Source: Spongospora subterranea (taxonomy: Eukaryota > Endomyxa > Phytomyxea > Plasmodiophorida > Plasmodiophoridae). Taken from it: a stretch of 25,207 bases of DNA. The notes below the pieces were generated by a model, which saw nothing but the letters and a program-made list of their open reading frames with translations, was not told the DNA's origin and ran no database searches. The stretch covers positions 1-25,207 of the forward strand of contig OUQQ01000580.1 of NCBI GenBank assembly GCA_900404475.1, in the 5' to 3' direction. Below are positions 8,222-20,596 of the stretch, in pieces; the stretch's first letter is position 1, and each line of letters starts with the position of its first letter. The position numbers and the translations under genes were made by a program.

Positions 8222-11200
8222 ATGGCGACAGCGTCGCAAGTGATGCCGCATCACTCACCGAAACGTCGTGCTGCGATCCCTCAGGCCGTAACCACTGGGC
8301 TTGGATCAGGTTCTCTTTTCGGACAAGGTTGCATCCGACATCCTCTATTGAAATCTTGCTTCCCTGCTAATTTGCACAGCAGTATTTCAAGATCCTTATT
8401 TTAATATTCTCAAGCAGCTGAAACTTGCTCAGCAAGAACCCAAAATTGAGGGTGATGTCCAATTGGTCAGGCACCGTTTGAAGAATTTGATCCAGTTCTT
8501 TGAATGAAATTCAGATTATTGATCGCTCCATCGGATCACCAGTTTACGATTTATCCGGGTTCATTCCAGCTGCCACCTATATCCAGATTCCGGGAAACTC
8601 ATCACAATCCCTAGGCTTAACTGGGTCCATTCTTTACATAGAATTGCGCCGAATTGAGGCAGAACAGTAAGCGGGATGTAATTTGAAAGGTTTTACATAC
8701 CAGCCCAATTACTCTTATGACCTTGATAGACATTTCACGATACATCTTGACGTACAAACTCTAGCTGCCAACTTGATTGTACGCATTTCATTCAGCAATC
8801 TGTTCAAAGAACGGAAATGTTCTGGGCGCGTCATTCAAATTCCGTTAACAAAGTTGACGCCCTTGAAGTGGACCGGTACTTACTGTATGTATAGCTCAGG
8901 TCCGGCGTTCCTCAAATATGTGTTCATTGCAGTATTCGGTATTGACCTAAAATCTTTGATTTCATCTAATTCTTCATATGAATTCGCATCGCTCAAGACT
9001 ATCAAGATCTGCTCAACCCTTCAACTTCGCGGTTTATTCACGTCATCGAATATGTAAAGCTTGTTTAGAATAACTCAGCATTTCAATGATTTTGTGCGTT
9101 CAGATTTACTCCAATGACGCTTCCACGGGAAATGCGCTTACCGACGGTCACGTCGGAGCAATGGATTGAAGTTTACGATTGGCTCTGGTCTCCCAAGCTT
9201 CCGGAACTCAAGAAAGAGGTCACACACTCGGCTGATGGAGGAAACCGGATTACCGAAAAATTGCCTGTAATAGGCAGATTTTCTGTATAACGCTTTATTC
9301 AGTTTGTATTTGAATTAGAATCAATCAAAGGTCAGGCACAACGGTACAAAATCAGGCTCATCACGAGATCCTACTGGTGACCTGGGTGCGAAAAAAGATC
9401 CCATGCTAGAGTTGGTCCGTGTTATCGGATACTCAGGCGAGATGCCGCAATGCTTGATTTGGCTACATCATAATACTTTAGTTTACGCCTCTATGGACTT
9501 GGTCAGCGCTGATTTCAAGTACAGTTCTCCAATTTTCGTTGAATATTTCTCCTCTAAATCTGTTAGCAAACCCTAATTCGCGTATCAATTTTTAGATTAT
9601 TGCTCATGATGTCGAGTTTGATCAGCAAACCATCCTGGCGGGACATACCAAGGATGTCTGCGTCTTAACCATGTGTCCTTTTGCTCGTCTCCTTGTCTCT
9701 GGACAGTCGGGGAAACTCCCCTTCTTGATTATCTGGGATGTTCGCACTCTATCTGCCATCTGTCGCGTTCCTGTTTTTTCTCATGGTTTGACGGATGTTA
9801 CAATCTCCTATGACGCAAGATTACTGGCTTGTTCTGGACATGACGGTCAGTAATTCATTATTTCCTGAGAGCTTCTCAACCCAACCTGCATTAACTGATT
9901 GTTTCTGAGTCTTTTTTTAATCTCTTGTAAACGTCCGTGATTGGTGGTCACACCATTACTTTCTGGTTCGTGGACTGCTCGGTATTTAACATGTTGCCAC
10001 TTTTTCTGATGCTTTACTAAGCACATTTTCACTTCGCGGTTGTAACTTAATTCTTACAGGTCAGGGGAGAGTTCAGATCGTGGTGTATGACCTGTCCCAA
10101 GTTTTGGAGACAGGCAACGTATCTGTTGTTGCCCGGCAAACGTCTGAGTTTAAAATTTCCCGAATCGTATTCAGCCCACATCCAGGCTCCCAACATCAGT
10201 TGGCGTCGTGTGGTCACGAGAGCATTCGATTTTGGCGTATAAAAAACGGGCATCTCCCAGGGCATTCCTGCGTTCTTAATCAGGTAAACAGGACGTTTTA
10301 TTCAAAGCAGGCATGTATTTTCCATAAATACCAAATTTATGTGTGGTCATTTTTTTATTTGTTACATGAAAGCTCTTGATTGACGTTTGTTGGTTTTTGT
10401 GGCTTTTCCCATAATCTGGTGCAGTCAATAAGTTGCATAAACTCGAATCCAATTTGATATTGAATCATTTGAAGTTACTAAATCATATTCAGCATGCGCG
10501 AACCACGTTTTCTGCATTATGTTTTGAACCCATCTACGGTTTACTCAGCGCAGCAGCTTCACGACCTCGCAGTCTCTACGTTGCCACCACGGCTGGCAGT
10601 GTTTTCATCGTCGACTTCGACAGTTTCGTGATTCGAAGAGTTCTTACTCTGCACCAGGATTCAATATGTACCATTGCCGTAACCCAAGGTGAACATTTTA
10701 AATGAACGCGCAATCAACGTAACCAACGCCATGAGACAGGATTTTGCGCCGCAGGCTCGAGTTCGGGTCTGCTTCAGATTTGGCCATTGGACTTCGCCAA
10801 CCCCATCGCAGAAATTCGCCATCATCAGGCGGTAACCTCGCTTTGCTTTTCTGAAGATGGTCTAAGTATCGCTGTCGGTAACGCCGACGGCAACGTTGGG
10901 ATTCTTGACATTCATGGTGGTGGCATTAGGAATTTGGTAGCTTCTCATTCTTCTCAGGTAAATGATCGATTGAAAATCACCGTCTGATCTTATCCATTTG
11001 TTCCACTTGTAGATTTTGGCTGTGTGCGTTAGTCCTTGCCGAAATGAAATTGGGACTTCGTCTTCCGATAGATCCGTTCGTATTTGGAACAGTGAACGCT
11101 TTCAGCAGGTGTTCAATTTTTCTCATCCTTTCTTACACTAAGCGATTTGATTGCCCTGCTACTGAAATTTGTCACTTTTCTATGTTCCAACCCATGAAAA

Positions 11201-14200
11201 TGAATCTCATTGCCATCAGTTTTCTCTCTTTGTAAATCTGTCCAATATTGTCCTTAGGTGCACAATATCAAAATGGAGGACGAAGATGCGCTGTGTCTGA
11301 CCTACCATCCGGAGCAGTCACAATTGGCGCTCGGATTCAAATCGGGCAAAATTCGTATCGTTGATATTTCGTCAGGTTCCCAAATTGTAAGCTGTTTGTT
11401 TCAACAACGGGTCTCGATCTGCAAATATTGCGATCTTCTCATCATTTCCGCATAATTTACTTCCATACGCCTTTGATATCAGATTGAGTGTCATGTCCAT
11501 TCTGGCCCTGTTCGAACTATATTTTTCACTCGTGACGGAAGACGACTTTTCACCGCCTCTGACGACCGTCATGTCTATGCGTTTGATGTCCTCCGGCAAT
11601 ATCAGCCGGTGCGTGTTCTTGCAGCCTCGTTTACTGCTGACGTCTCCCTGTACTCGTGTTTCCATGCTTACGCGACGTGAATTTCATGAAATTTTCTCAC
11701 AGATCGTGTAGCCCTGACGGTTTGCGCCTTATCATGCCTGGTCCAATGGGTAATAGCGAAGTTGTTGTGTACGATGTCGACACGTTCTCTCAGCATCAAC
11801 GTATTGATCTGAAAGAGTAAGATATGTGGATCATCCCCTTTTAACAGGTCCAGCATGCTAATCTTTTGGGCAGCTGCGGTTGTCATTTTGTCGTGTTTCA
11901 CCCAAATGGGCAGGAAATCTTGATTGCCACCACCGCACATGATCTCCTAAGGTATTCTGCTGNAGATCGTGTAGCCCTGACGGTTTGCGCCTTATCATGC
12001 CTGGTCCAATGGGTAATAGCGAAGTTGTTGTGTACGATGTCGACACGTTCTCTCAGCATCAACGTATTGATCTGAAAGAGTAAGATATGTGGATCATCCC
12101 CTTTTAACAGGTCCAGCATGCTAATCTTTTGGGCAGCTGCGGTTGTCATTTTGTCGTGTTTCACCCAAATGGGCAGGAAATCTTGATTGCCACCACCGCA
12201 CATGATCTCCTAAGGTATTCTGCTGCTGCCACGCCGTCTGTGAATCTAAAACTACGACGTTCAGGTATGACCAATGTACTCGTCAACTGCTTGGGGAAAC
12301 ACGCCAATCCAAAGATGTCGCGAAACCGATTACTCTCCTTCGCCTGAGTCCTTGCGGGAACTTTGTCGTTACCGTCGACAACGTCAATTTGGTTCGCGTC
12401 CTTCAGTATAATTCAATTGGAAACAATAGCTGTTACGGCCAAGCACAAGAATTCCGCATGGAGGGCCCAGTTACTGCCATCGAGTTCGCCTCGTCAGATA
12501 GAATTGTTTTCTCCGTCGGGAATGCAATTCGCATGTGGCGATTTCAGCAAGGTGGTTCATTTGCATAATCCTAGCTTATTACGATTCGAGTTTCTTCCAT
12601 CAATTGAATTCTCACTGGTTCACTTTCAAGCGAATTTGGGACAAAAACAGTTTCATGTGTGTACATAGATTGTTTCATGTTGAGTCTGCCAAACGATTGG
12701 CATTTTTTTAGTATAAGCTGTCAACTTTTCCTGTCCCGAGACGTGATAGTTCCTGAGATTTTGTAGATCGGAGCGACACGGGTGAAGATGGCAGGCCAAC
12801 TCCAAGCTCGTTTGAGCATGTGGCAGTTGTAGGATCTCCTTCGACCTTTGAGGTTGCAACGAACTCCCGATCCATTACCCACCTTCAACCAACCTCGCCA
12901 CCGAGACGAAGGTGTAAATTTCGCTCATGTTCTCCATTAATTTTCCAATTCAATTGTTTTGTTTGCAGAATATCGCAGTTGGTCACCGATGCTTCAAAGA
13001 CCAATGTCGGCTATACATCAAAATACCATGCTTGCTATTCTGCCCCATCCCGTGTTAGGCCGGCCCCGACTGTGTACTTAGTCCCTGAGGAGACAGCAGC
13101 GGTTTCTCTGCAACAAATAGTAGGATTCAACGGCAATGGCAGGCACAACGCGATCTGGTAGTTGAAATCTACGAAAACGCCTTGGTTCATTTTTAACTTC
13201 GTTTACAGGATTGAAGATTCTGGGCAGTTGATCTTTACGCATGGTCGAACAATCATAGTCGAAGTTCTATTCGAGAGTCGACAGCATTTTTTGCTTGCAC
13301 ATTCAGTAATACTAAAATCCTCTTGAACGTGGTGTTTGGTTGACGTCAATCGATATAGATGGAGATTTCTACTTTGGCGGTTTCCAACGACCTCACCACA
13401 TTAGCAAGTGCAGACGGGGCTGTCAACGATATCGGACACAGGGCGTCGATATTTCTCTGGGCTCTGGATGGCCTGACAGCAGTTTCCGAAATAGCAACTC
13501 GCCATGCTAACGGTAACATTTTTTATTCCCGCAAGACTCCGAATATTTGTTTTGGTAGTTGCTAATCAATTTGAAGCTTTCATGTATCAGTAATGGCAAT
13601 GTAGTTTATCAGTGTTTTTTAAGATTTGCCATTCAGGTATTCAGTCACTTGCATTTAACTGCACTGGAGAATTCCTACTTTCAGTTGGTCAAGGACCAGA
13701 CGGCATCCTTGCAATTTGGGATGTCGCGACAGGTGCGATTTCGCTTATGTTTTGGTTCATATCAGTTTTCAACAGCTGTTGCACCTGTTCAGGTTCGTGT
13801 GTAGCCGCTCAAGATCATGTGCAGCAGATCGTCATGGGAGCGCTCTGGACTCCACTTTCCACAGATTATTTCATTACCATTTCTGATCACTCCGGTAATA
13901 GGTGCAGCATTCAACTTTTTCTTCATTGTGATTTTCAACGACGGTTCTATTCGAAGCAAAATCAAATTCATACCTGTCTTCCATGTCTCCTGATTTGAAT
14001 TTAGTGCGGACCTTATGTTCCAGTAAAAGTTTACATGTTTAATCTTGTACTTCACCAGTGTTTTTATTCGGATCTGTGACATAGAACGTCTATTCTTTGC
14101 CTTCGTCATCTATCTATTTAAAGTTCTATCTATTCAAGGTGTTTCTGATTTCTGTTGATGTAGTGGAATTGTGGGGAATGCATCCATCTGATTCGCAGGC

Positions 14201-17200
14201 AAAGAGTACATATTCGTTATCGCGCTCTTTGTTGCCAATGACGGATTTCAAGCTTGGAAATCAAACGAGTAGCGGTGGATTTACGGCTGTTGCGTTTATT
14301 GCCAAGGAATATCTGATTGTTGGTACTCATGTCGGTAAGATCAGAAAGCCTGTTAGGTTGAAGCATTTGAATGGCTCTATTATGCAAAAAACGTTTGTTT
14401 CTCGCCCATAACCTCGTCAAGAATCCACTATTTTTTTGATCAATTTCGTCGTCGTTGCGCGTTTGTTCTCGACAACACATCGCAATCCATATCCTGTGTT
14501 ACCCACTATCTTGAAAAACTCTTAGAAGACAAGGTGTGCATATTGCTGATGAGAACAGTGTAGGTTCCGTTCACATCTGGAGGGTGCATGAGTGGTCTTA
14601 CATTGGAGAAGTGGCCTTGGTCACCTTCGAAATTTCATCATTGTTTGGTGTCCAAGGCCTTGTCACCGGCAATCGCGATTCTACTTCATTAATGTTGATC
14701 ACGGCAGGAGCCTCTGATTCTGTTCATCGCTGGACAGTCGAATTATCATCAACTCCCAATTCAAAGGTCCGTTTTCATGAAAAAAAAATCCAACTCGCGA
14801 AATCACAGTTGAGTCAGTCTCCAACAATTTGTCATGAAATTCAGCGTTCATTGCACTCTTGATTCTGTTCATGCAGGTTTTAACTTTCTACCTTGGTCCG
14901 ACTTTATGATTTCGTTTGTTATTTCATTTTTTGTCATTACACTCATTATGATGTGATTTTAATGCTCGGTACTTTGACAATAAAACCGGTTCGGAGTTGT
15001 GTTATCGCTGGTTATGACAAATGGTCACTTGTTTGTCTGGATTTAGATGCTAGTATCGGCGACGGGTTTACTACGGATGGGCACAGATAACTGTAAAGTG
15101 GCATCGTGCAGTTGGGACACTCTTGGACATGTTGGAATAGTTGGCCTCGATAATGGCAATATTTTGTACGCAAACTGGTATTCGGACTCAGAGCCTGAGT
15201 GCCAACCAGGCATCGCAACTTCTGTTAATGACGATGAACGATATCCCGCCATGGCCAAGCTTATTACCAGCCATACCTCTCAAATCTTGCAGGTGGCTCT
15301 AGGGTCACGTTTTTTCAATGCTACTTTTCTCCGTTTATTAACTCGCCTGAACATCGCTTTGATATATGTGGACACCAATTCTGGTTTGATGTGGTTTAGT
15401 TACGATTCAGCCCGTCGTCCGAGGAGTTCGCATCATCTTGCTGTGTCGACGGAACTGTTCGCCTTTGGAACAATATATCCAGTTTTAACGATGGTGGCCA
15501 TGGTCAATGTCGCTATAGGCAGATAATGCTTTATCAAGTTCCAAATCAAGTAACTACTGAATATGATCCTTTCACACGGCCAAGAATTGTTGAAATACTT
15601 TGATAGGGACTAGCAGATTGATTTTTCAATTGACCTTTGTTTTTTGCTCTTTGTTCAAATTGAGTTGTTTCTCCATAATCGTTCTGGATGGCGCGAATAC
15701 TGTCTTGCTTATTCTCCCTCTAGACGTGTAACTGCATTTGTTTTTCATCGTCTGGCGTAGCACTGGCTTCTGGCTGGAGCGATGGTTGCGTTCGCATCCT
15801 GAACTTGCTACAGTTTTCCGTGTCGAACAAGATTGAGTTAGGTCATCCTGTTGACCATCTTGTGTACTCTTGCTCGGGTAGCTACAAATTCCTTTCCGAT
15901 TGAAATTTTTTCTCATGTCGACCCTTTTAGCTCGTTCAAGCAAAACCCACTTTCAAATCTTCAAGATGTGTTCTTGATTTTCCTTTTCTGTTTAGGGGCA
16001 CGTCTCTTTGCCGCTGCAAACAACGGAGTCGTCTACGTCATTGACGGTGCCACATTCGAGCTGAAATTTCAAATCAACAACCACGAGCAATGTCAAATTG
16101 ATATGCTGGATTGCTCTCAAGCCGACGATTCTCTCGTTCTTGACTGTGATCAGCGCGCTCGGGTCTCGATTTGGTCCACATCTCGCATCGACCCCAATAA
16201 CGGTTATCATACATCGCTCATAAAATGGATCGCTATTCAGGTATGTTGATTTTCACATTTGTTACTTTTTTGAAAATTTGGAATCAGCTCTCTGTTTCTA
16301 AATTGATTTTATCGCAAAATTGATTGTTGGAAGCAATCAAGTTTTTCATCTTACGTTTGCATCCCTGCTTTGTTCATGATGTTTTTTCTCGAAATGTAGG
16401 ACCTCAACGCAATCCACAATCCATTCTTTGCTGCAAATGATTCCTTGAATCGTATCAAAAATCTAGCCGGTAAATTGGTTAATTCTTTCTCTTACTTCCG
16501 CTTGACAGAACTGGATAGTGTTAAGGCTCTTGTTGCAGTTATTTACATGTTCTCAGCTTTTATCTTCGCGCACTGTTTGAGCCGCTTACACATTTGTTGG
16601 CTTTGTTTGAGTTTTGTATCTGTGTATCATTACGCTTCCCCCTTCGAGGTTTTTATTTTCGATATAGTCAATCAGCAGAACCTAAACTTTCTTATGTATC
16701 AAGTATATCTGTTCTGACTCTCAAGTTTGGTTTGACCCAGTATTCGATCGAACATCACCGGAAATCATCATCTGGTGTATCCCATCCTGTATGCCGCAAA
16801 TTTCGATCTATAATTTCCTCACTAATCAGGTAAAATGCAATATAATTTCTGCAATTTGTCGATGAGTCTGACGGTCTGTGCTGATCAGACGCTTCGTGTC
16901 TTGCCAATTCCACACAGTCCTCTGTGCATGATGCTTTCAAAGACTGCAGATTTCGTTGTATTAGGGACAATTGGTATCATATTTTTCAAACGCATTTGCA
17001 TCGATCGGCGAATTTTGCTTCGAATTGGTCAAAATGTACTTTTTTCGCTTTCAAGTGCTTCTTCGCGACATTCGATTTCAATTTTCATGCCTTGTGGTAC
17101 AAAACCATAGCCTCTACAGTTCCTGATTTTCCAAAACGTTTTCGTTTTTCATATCACTTTTAATGGCTGAATTATTGACCTGCTCAACTCTAGATTGCAT

Positions 17201-17360
17201 GTTAACGTTGTTGGACACGGAAAGTGGCAGTTATCAGGATGCTGTAATTCACGATGATAGTGTCTGTGCTGTGGCCGTCTCTGGAAACGGAACAATTTTA
17301 TCGGCCAGCGGTCACACGCTGATTGCCCATTCTTTGGCTCAGGCCGTTTCTCAATATTGA
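8222..17360 (+). CDS. WDR90: WDR90/POC16-like centriolar WD40 protein, 33 exons
   Basis: Role by family: a microtubule-wall protein of centrioles and basal bodies. Exons by eye: 8222-8327, 8380-8465, 8515-8666, 8730-8875, 8933-9053, 9104-9266, 9319-9501, 9596-9845, 10060-10283, 10493-10688, 10755-10957, 11013-11108, 11258-11386, 11483-11655, (11703-11816, 11874-11951 or their copies 11966-12079, 12137-12214), 12265-12551, 12767-12911, 12969-13157, 13209-13305, 13359-13512, 13637-13732, 13793-13894, 14164-14334, 14564-14766, 15047-15292, 15400-15549, 15665-15749, 15996-16240, 16400-16451, 16726-16829, 16889-16973, 17194-17360. The phases agree throughout and give about 1,665 residues, close to the family's usual size. 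Residues about 36-205 are a CFAP20/DUF667-like domain (SSQSLGLTGSILYIEL, HFTIHLDV, ISFSNLF). WD40 repeats fill the rest (GHTKDV, FSPSSEEF...GTVRLW). The start is the first ATG giving a clean first splice. Borders around 10433-10493, 14767-15046 and 15550-15995 are the least sure. Confidence 0.88.
11701..12225. repeat. exact 262-bp direct repeat flanking a single N
   Basis: Positions 11701-11962 are repeated at 11964-12225 at a constant offset of 263, with no difference seen, and base 11963 is N. The repeated block covers two WDR90-like exons, the intron between them and part of the next intron. Two identical ends either side of one N are what a scaffolder leaves when it joins overlapping contigs without merging them. 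Only one copy is needed to give a continuous reading frame. Confidence 0.95.
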
Positions 17361-17436
17361 ATCATAAAAAACCTTCCTGATCTGTTTCACAACTTGTAGT
17401 CATATGCGCTGCAAGTTCCCTGTGGCGATAATGCGT
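17361..17436. other. 76-bp convergent intergenic spacer
   Basis: The spacer separates the stop of the WDR90-like gene (+) from the stop of the potassium-channel gene (-). The two transcripts must end within or across this short spacer, so their 3' untranslated regions probably overlap as antisense RNA. Confidence 0.7.
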
Positions 17437-19372
17437 TCATTTATTACTGTTTTTGTGAACTGGGTAGTCTGTCGTTCGTGTTTGCGTATTGCGACGTGTC
17501 GCGGTAGCCATCCATTCTGGTGGTGTGGCGCACCACGGGTTAGGTTCGGATCTGAATTTTGGAATCACCTCCAGAATGCTCTTGATCTGGTTGGCAGATA
17601 CTGACTTTTGCCTCTGAATTGTATCGCTAATTTGCTTCATCAAATCAGTCAGGTTTTTTGTCACAATCGACTGAATCTGTTGATCACTACACTTAAGACC
17701 ATCGATCACCAAAAAAATCTGAAAACGTTCGCAATGTATGCAACGTTAGACTTTAATTGGGTCATGATAAAGGCCAATTTATTCGCTGATGAAATTTGTT
17801 TGAATGCCGTCCAATGATCAGGAAATGATAGTTTTTTTTTCCAAAAAGCCCAATAGAAAACGGTGCGAAACATCAGATACTTGCAACCAAAAATTAATAC
17901 CTGTTCTTCTGTAAACTGAGTGAATCTGTATCGTGCTCCTTGTATGGATCGATTCGCGGCACCTAGCTCTTTGAACAGGGCGCGTTTGTCGGGTGCAACA
18001 TTGGCCTCAGTGAAGTAACGACCATCTTGGTCACACCACGCACTCTCCATTCCTTTCAGCAATTTCGCCTGTTGCATTTCACAGTTAAGGGGGTAGATCA
18101 GTGTTTACGTTAGGTGTTGCGTTGTGGAGAACAGTTTCTGAGTGAGTGCCGGGATGTTACCTCAACTCGAGCGCGATCCCAGTACGCCCGCTCAACATCC
18201 TCCTTCAGCGCCAGAAGCCGGACAAAGTCGACATCTTTTTGGCGGACCATTTTATTGAGTTCGGAGTTGAAATTGGCTGAGATAATCGTGATGGGTATGG
18301 CCAACACAAGAACGCCGCACAATGATGTGATGGCAGCAATAAACCTATGGAAAACAACATGATCATTACGCCGACACATTGAATCGTCGCTCTTTCTTTC
18401 TGTCTCTCCGTTCTTGATCACTACACGGTCGCAAAAATTGTATCCACAATGAATGACACATAACGATCAAATACACGAATAGTTTCAATATGGGATAGCT
18501 TTGGCATCAGCCATCGCAACAACAATCTGCTGCACCCACAACATGGCCAGTAACTCGACACAGACGGAAGGTTGCGTGATTGTTATTTGTGTTCGTGCTT
18601 CAATGTACCTTCCCAAAGTCGTGACAGGTACATCATCTCCATATCCAACAGTGGTCATAGTTATAATGCACCACCAGAACGACGCTGGGATCGAGAAAAA
18701 GGGGGACGAGGTTCCATCCGCTCGTAGATACGCGCCAGATATTCGATCCAACCGCCCACGTTCTGCATAATGCATCGCCGTCCCAAATACAACTAAGGCT
18801 ACCGCCATGATATATACCAACATTGCCAGCGGATGGGCTGACGCCATAATGGCGTCATTAAAAACACCCACCCAGGTTACGTAACGTGAAATCTTGAACA
18901 CACGAAAAATTCGAACTAGACGAAGTATCCGGAATATTGCCGACGAAGACGTATTCCCATCATTGCTAGTCAATGTCTCGATGTAATAAGGCACGATGGC
19001 GAGAAAATCAACTAAGTTCAGCGGATCCTTGACGAATTTCGCCAGGTCCGGGCAGCAGGCGACACGAATTGTGAATTCGACCGTGAATGCAGCCACACAT
19101 AACCGCTCAATCATGTTCCAGACGGTTTCGTCAACCCAATCTAGCTCTGGAACCGTTTCCAAGATAAAAGCGGTAGAAGATAGGCAGATTAACCCAATCA
19201 TGGCAGTGCCAAGGGCTTGTGCTGTTCGCCCAGAAGCCGGATCGTCAAACAAGCGCCAAACTCGATACCGACTGCTGAGTTCCGACTCAGGTTGGTAGGT
19301 CTGCATTGGTCGAAGTCGATAGAGGTTTTTTACTGACTGGCCCGCCTCATCCCACGCCACCTTCGTCGCCAT
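17437..19372 (-). CDS. voltage-gated potassium channel, Shaker-like (465 aa)
   Basis: Four exons by eye (minus strand): 19372-18609, 18344-18161, 18068-17901, 17718-17437. Phases agree and give 465 residues. Membrane segments: S1 about 52-72, S2 87-106, S3 117-134, S4 144-164 with Arg/Lys every third residue ([17 protein letters not shown]), S5 181-203, pore helix about 226-240, selectivity filter TVGYGD at 241-246, S6 256-280. The channel opens on depolarisation and passes K+ across the membrane as a tetramer (family knowledge). S6 has AIPIT where animal Shaker channels have PVP, so the gating hinge differs. The N-terminus of about 50 residues is too short for the T1 tetramerisation domain of animal Kv channels. 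The 180-residue C-terminal tail is charged, partly helical and of unknown function. The start is the first in-frame ATG; an upstream exon cannot be excluded. Confidence 0.92.
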
Positions 19373-20596
19373 TGATACTTTCTCAATCCCAGCCGATATT
19401 TCATATGGGCGGGTACGCCTGGTGGTTTGGTACCATCGAATCAAATCTGCCCTAACGGCATAATGTTACGGCCCAGAACACATTGCGAGAAGTCAGGGTT
19501 TTTGGGGCTTATTTACATGGCGGTTCAATTTTGTATGATGACTTCGACAATCGTCAAGTCGGACTCACAGCTGATCAGAAAACAAACCGCGTTGACCATG
19601 CAAAAATTAGCTATCACTAAATCGTCGGAACCAGCGGTGATTGTATTTTGTGAAAATTGTTATTCTAAAAGCACTGCATAGTTGGTTGTGGTTATTTGAA
19701 TTTTAGTCGGGTATGAAGAGAAATTATGTTTTTTCGATGGGTTGTCTTCTTATGCACATGTGATTGATCAGCTCATCAGGAATGCTATAGCAACCATATT
19801 GAGATAAAGCAAAATTCGGAAATAATTGCTATAGAATTGGATGTCCATCGTAAACTCTTATCAATACTTCAACAAGCACCAGTTGGTGCAACCGATACCG
19901 TCATCAAAACCCTGTGGATATTTACATTAACGGAATCTGTCTACTCTTTTCGTCTGCCTCATATCATAGTAAGAGCGTCCAGTTTCGCCATCGTTGGTAT
20001 CGGATCCTGACTCGCTCAAGCTTTACAGTTGTCATGGTCGGCAGCCCCCATGATCACATCAGCAATAAGGTTATGGAAGATTGGCCAGTAAATCGTTTGT
20101 TGCACAGAATGTAATAAACCAGGGAACCGGGAATATGATTGCCATTCATGATGGCCAAATATTCCAGTCTCTATCACTACTGATATGAATTGATGGGATT
20201 AAACTCATTGTTATTGCGATATATAGTCAGCTAGGCCTAGGGATACGGCGGATTTGTTATGTTTGTCGTGCAATAACGAATTCGAATCAATACCAGTGTC
20301 CGAACCTAATCCATAAAATGTCCAGACAATTTCCAGGTGAAGACGAATATTTATAGGGCTGCATTTTCGGTTGGATCCTCAGACTCGGGAGAAAGGGGCG
20401 ACGTAATAGGCGACAGGCCTGTCTGTTCGCGTGCCCTAATATGGTCGCGTGTCGATAGATGGGTTAAACAGTCAATGGATGTGGGCCAGCTCAGCCGCCG
20501 ACAAACAATCAAACCTATGGAGTCATTCACTATGGATCAGCATACCTGAAACTGACCAGAGCTAGGAACACTTCAATTCGATTTTCCCGTCGAACA
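19373..20596. other. 1.2-kb divergent intergenic region, no supported gene
   Basis: The region lies between the starts of the K+ channel gene (-) and the GPI-protein gene (+), so it should carry both promoters. Plus-strand frames at 19427-19681, 19914-20114 and 20337-20549 have no recognisable domain and do not connect by convincing splicing. Around 19710-19990 there are two protein-like pieces in different frames (HVIDQLIRNAI and IEIKQNSEIIAIELD). They faintly recall the N-terminal helix and strand of MutL-type ATPases, but the invariant following motif (DNG) is absent. Confidence 0.4.

Noticed and set aside
8155..8370. Plus-strand frame overlapping the first WDR90-like exon in another frame
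   Set aside because: The frame starting at 8222 splices cleanly into the CFAP20-like domain; this one does not.
10433..10492. Possible 5' extension of the tenth WDR90-like exon
   Set aside because: It is in frame with an AG at 10432, but the AG at 10492 has a better branch point and gives a better match to the family. Alternative splicing is not excluded.
11858..12203. Minus-strand frames spanning the N and containing X residues
   Set aside because: They are antisense to WDR90-like exons and owe their length to the duplicated contig end.
18501..19298. Plus-strand frames of 89-100 codons opposite the channel gene
   Set aside because: They are shadows of the channel exons, whose membrane and pore motifs are unmistakable on the minus strand.
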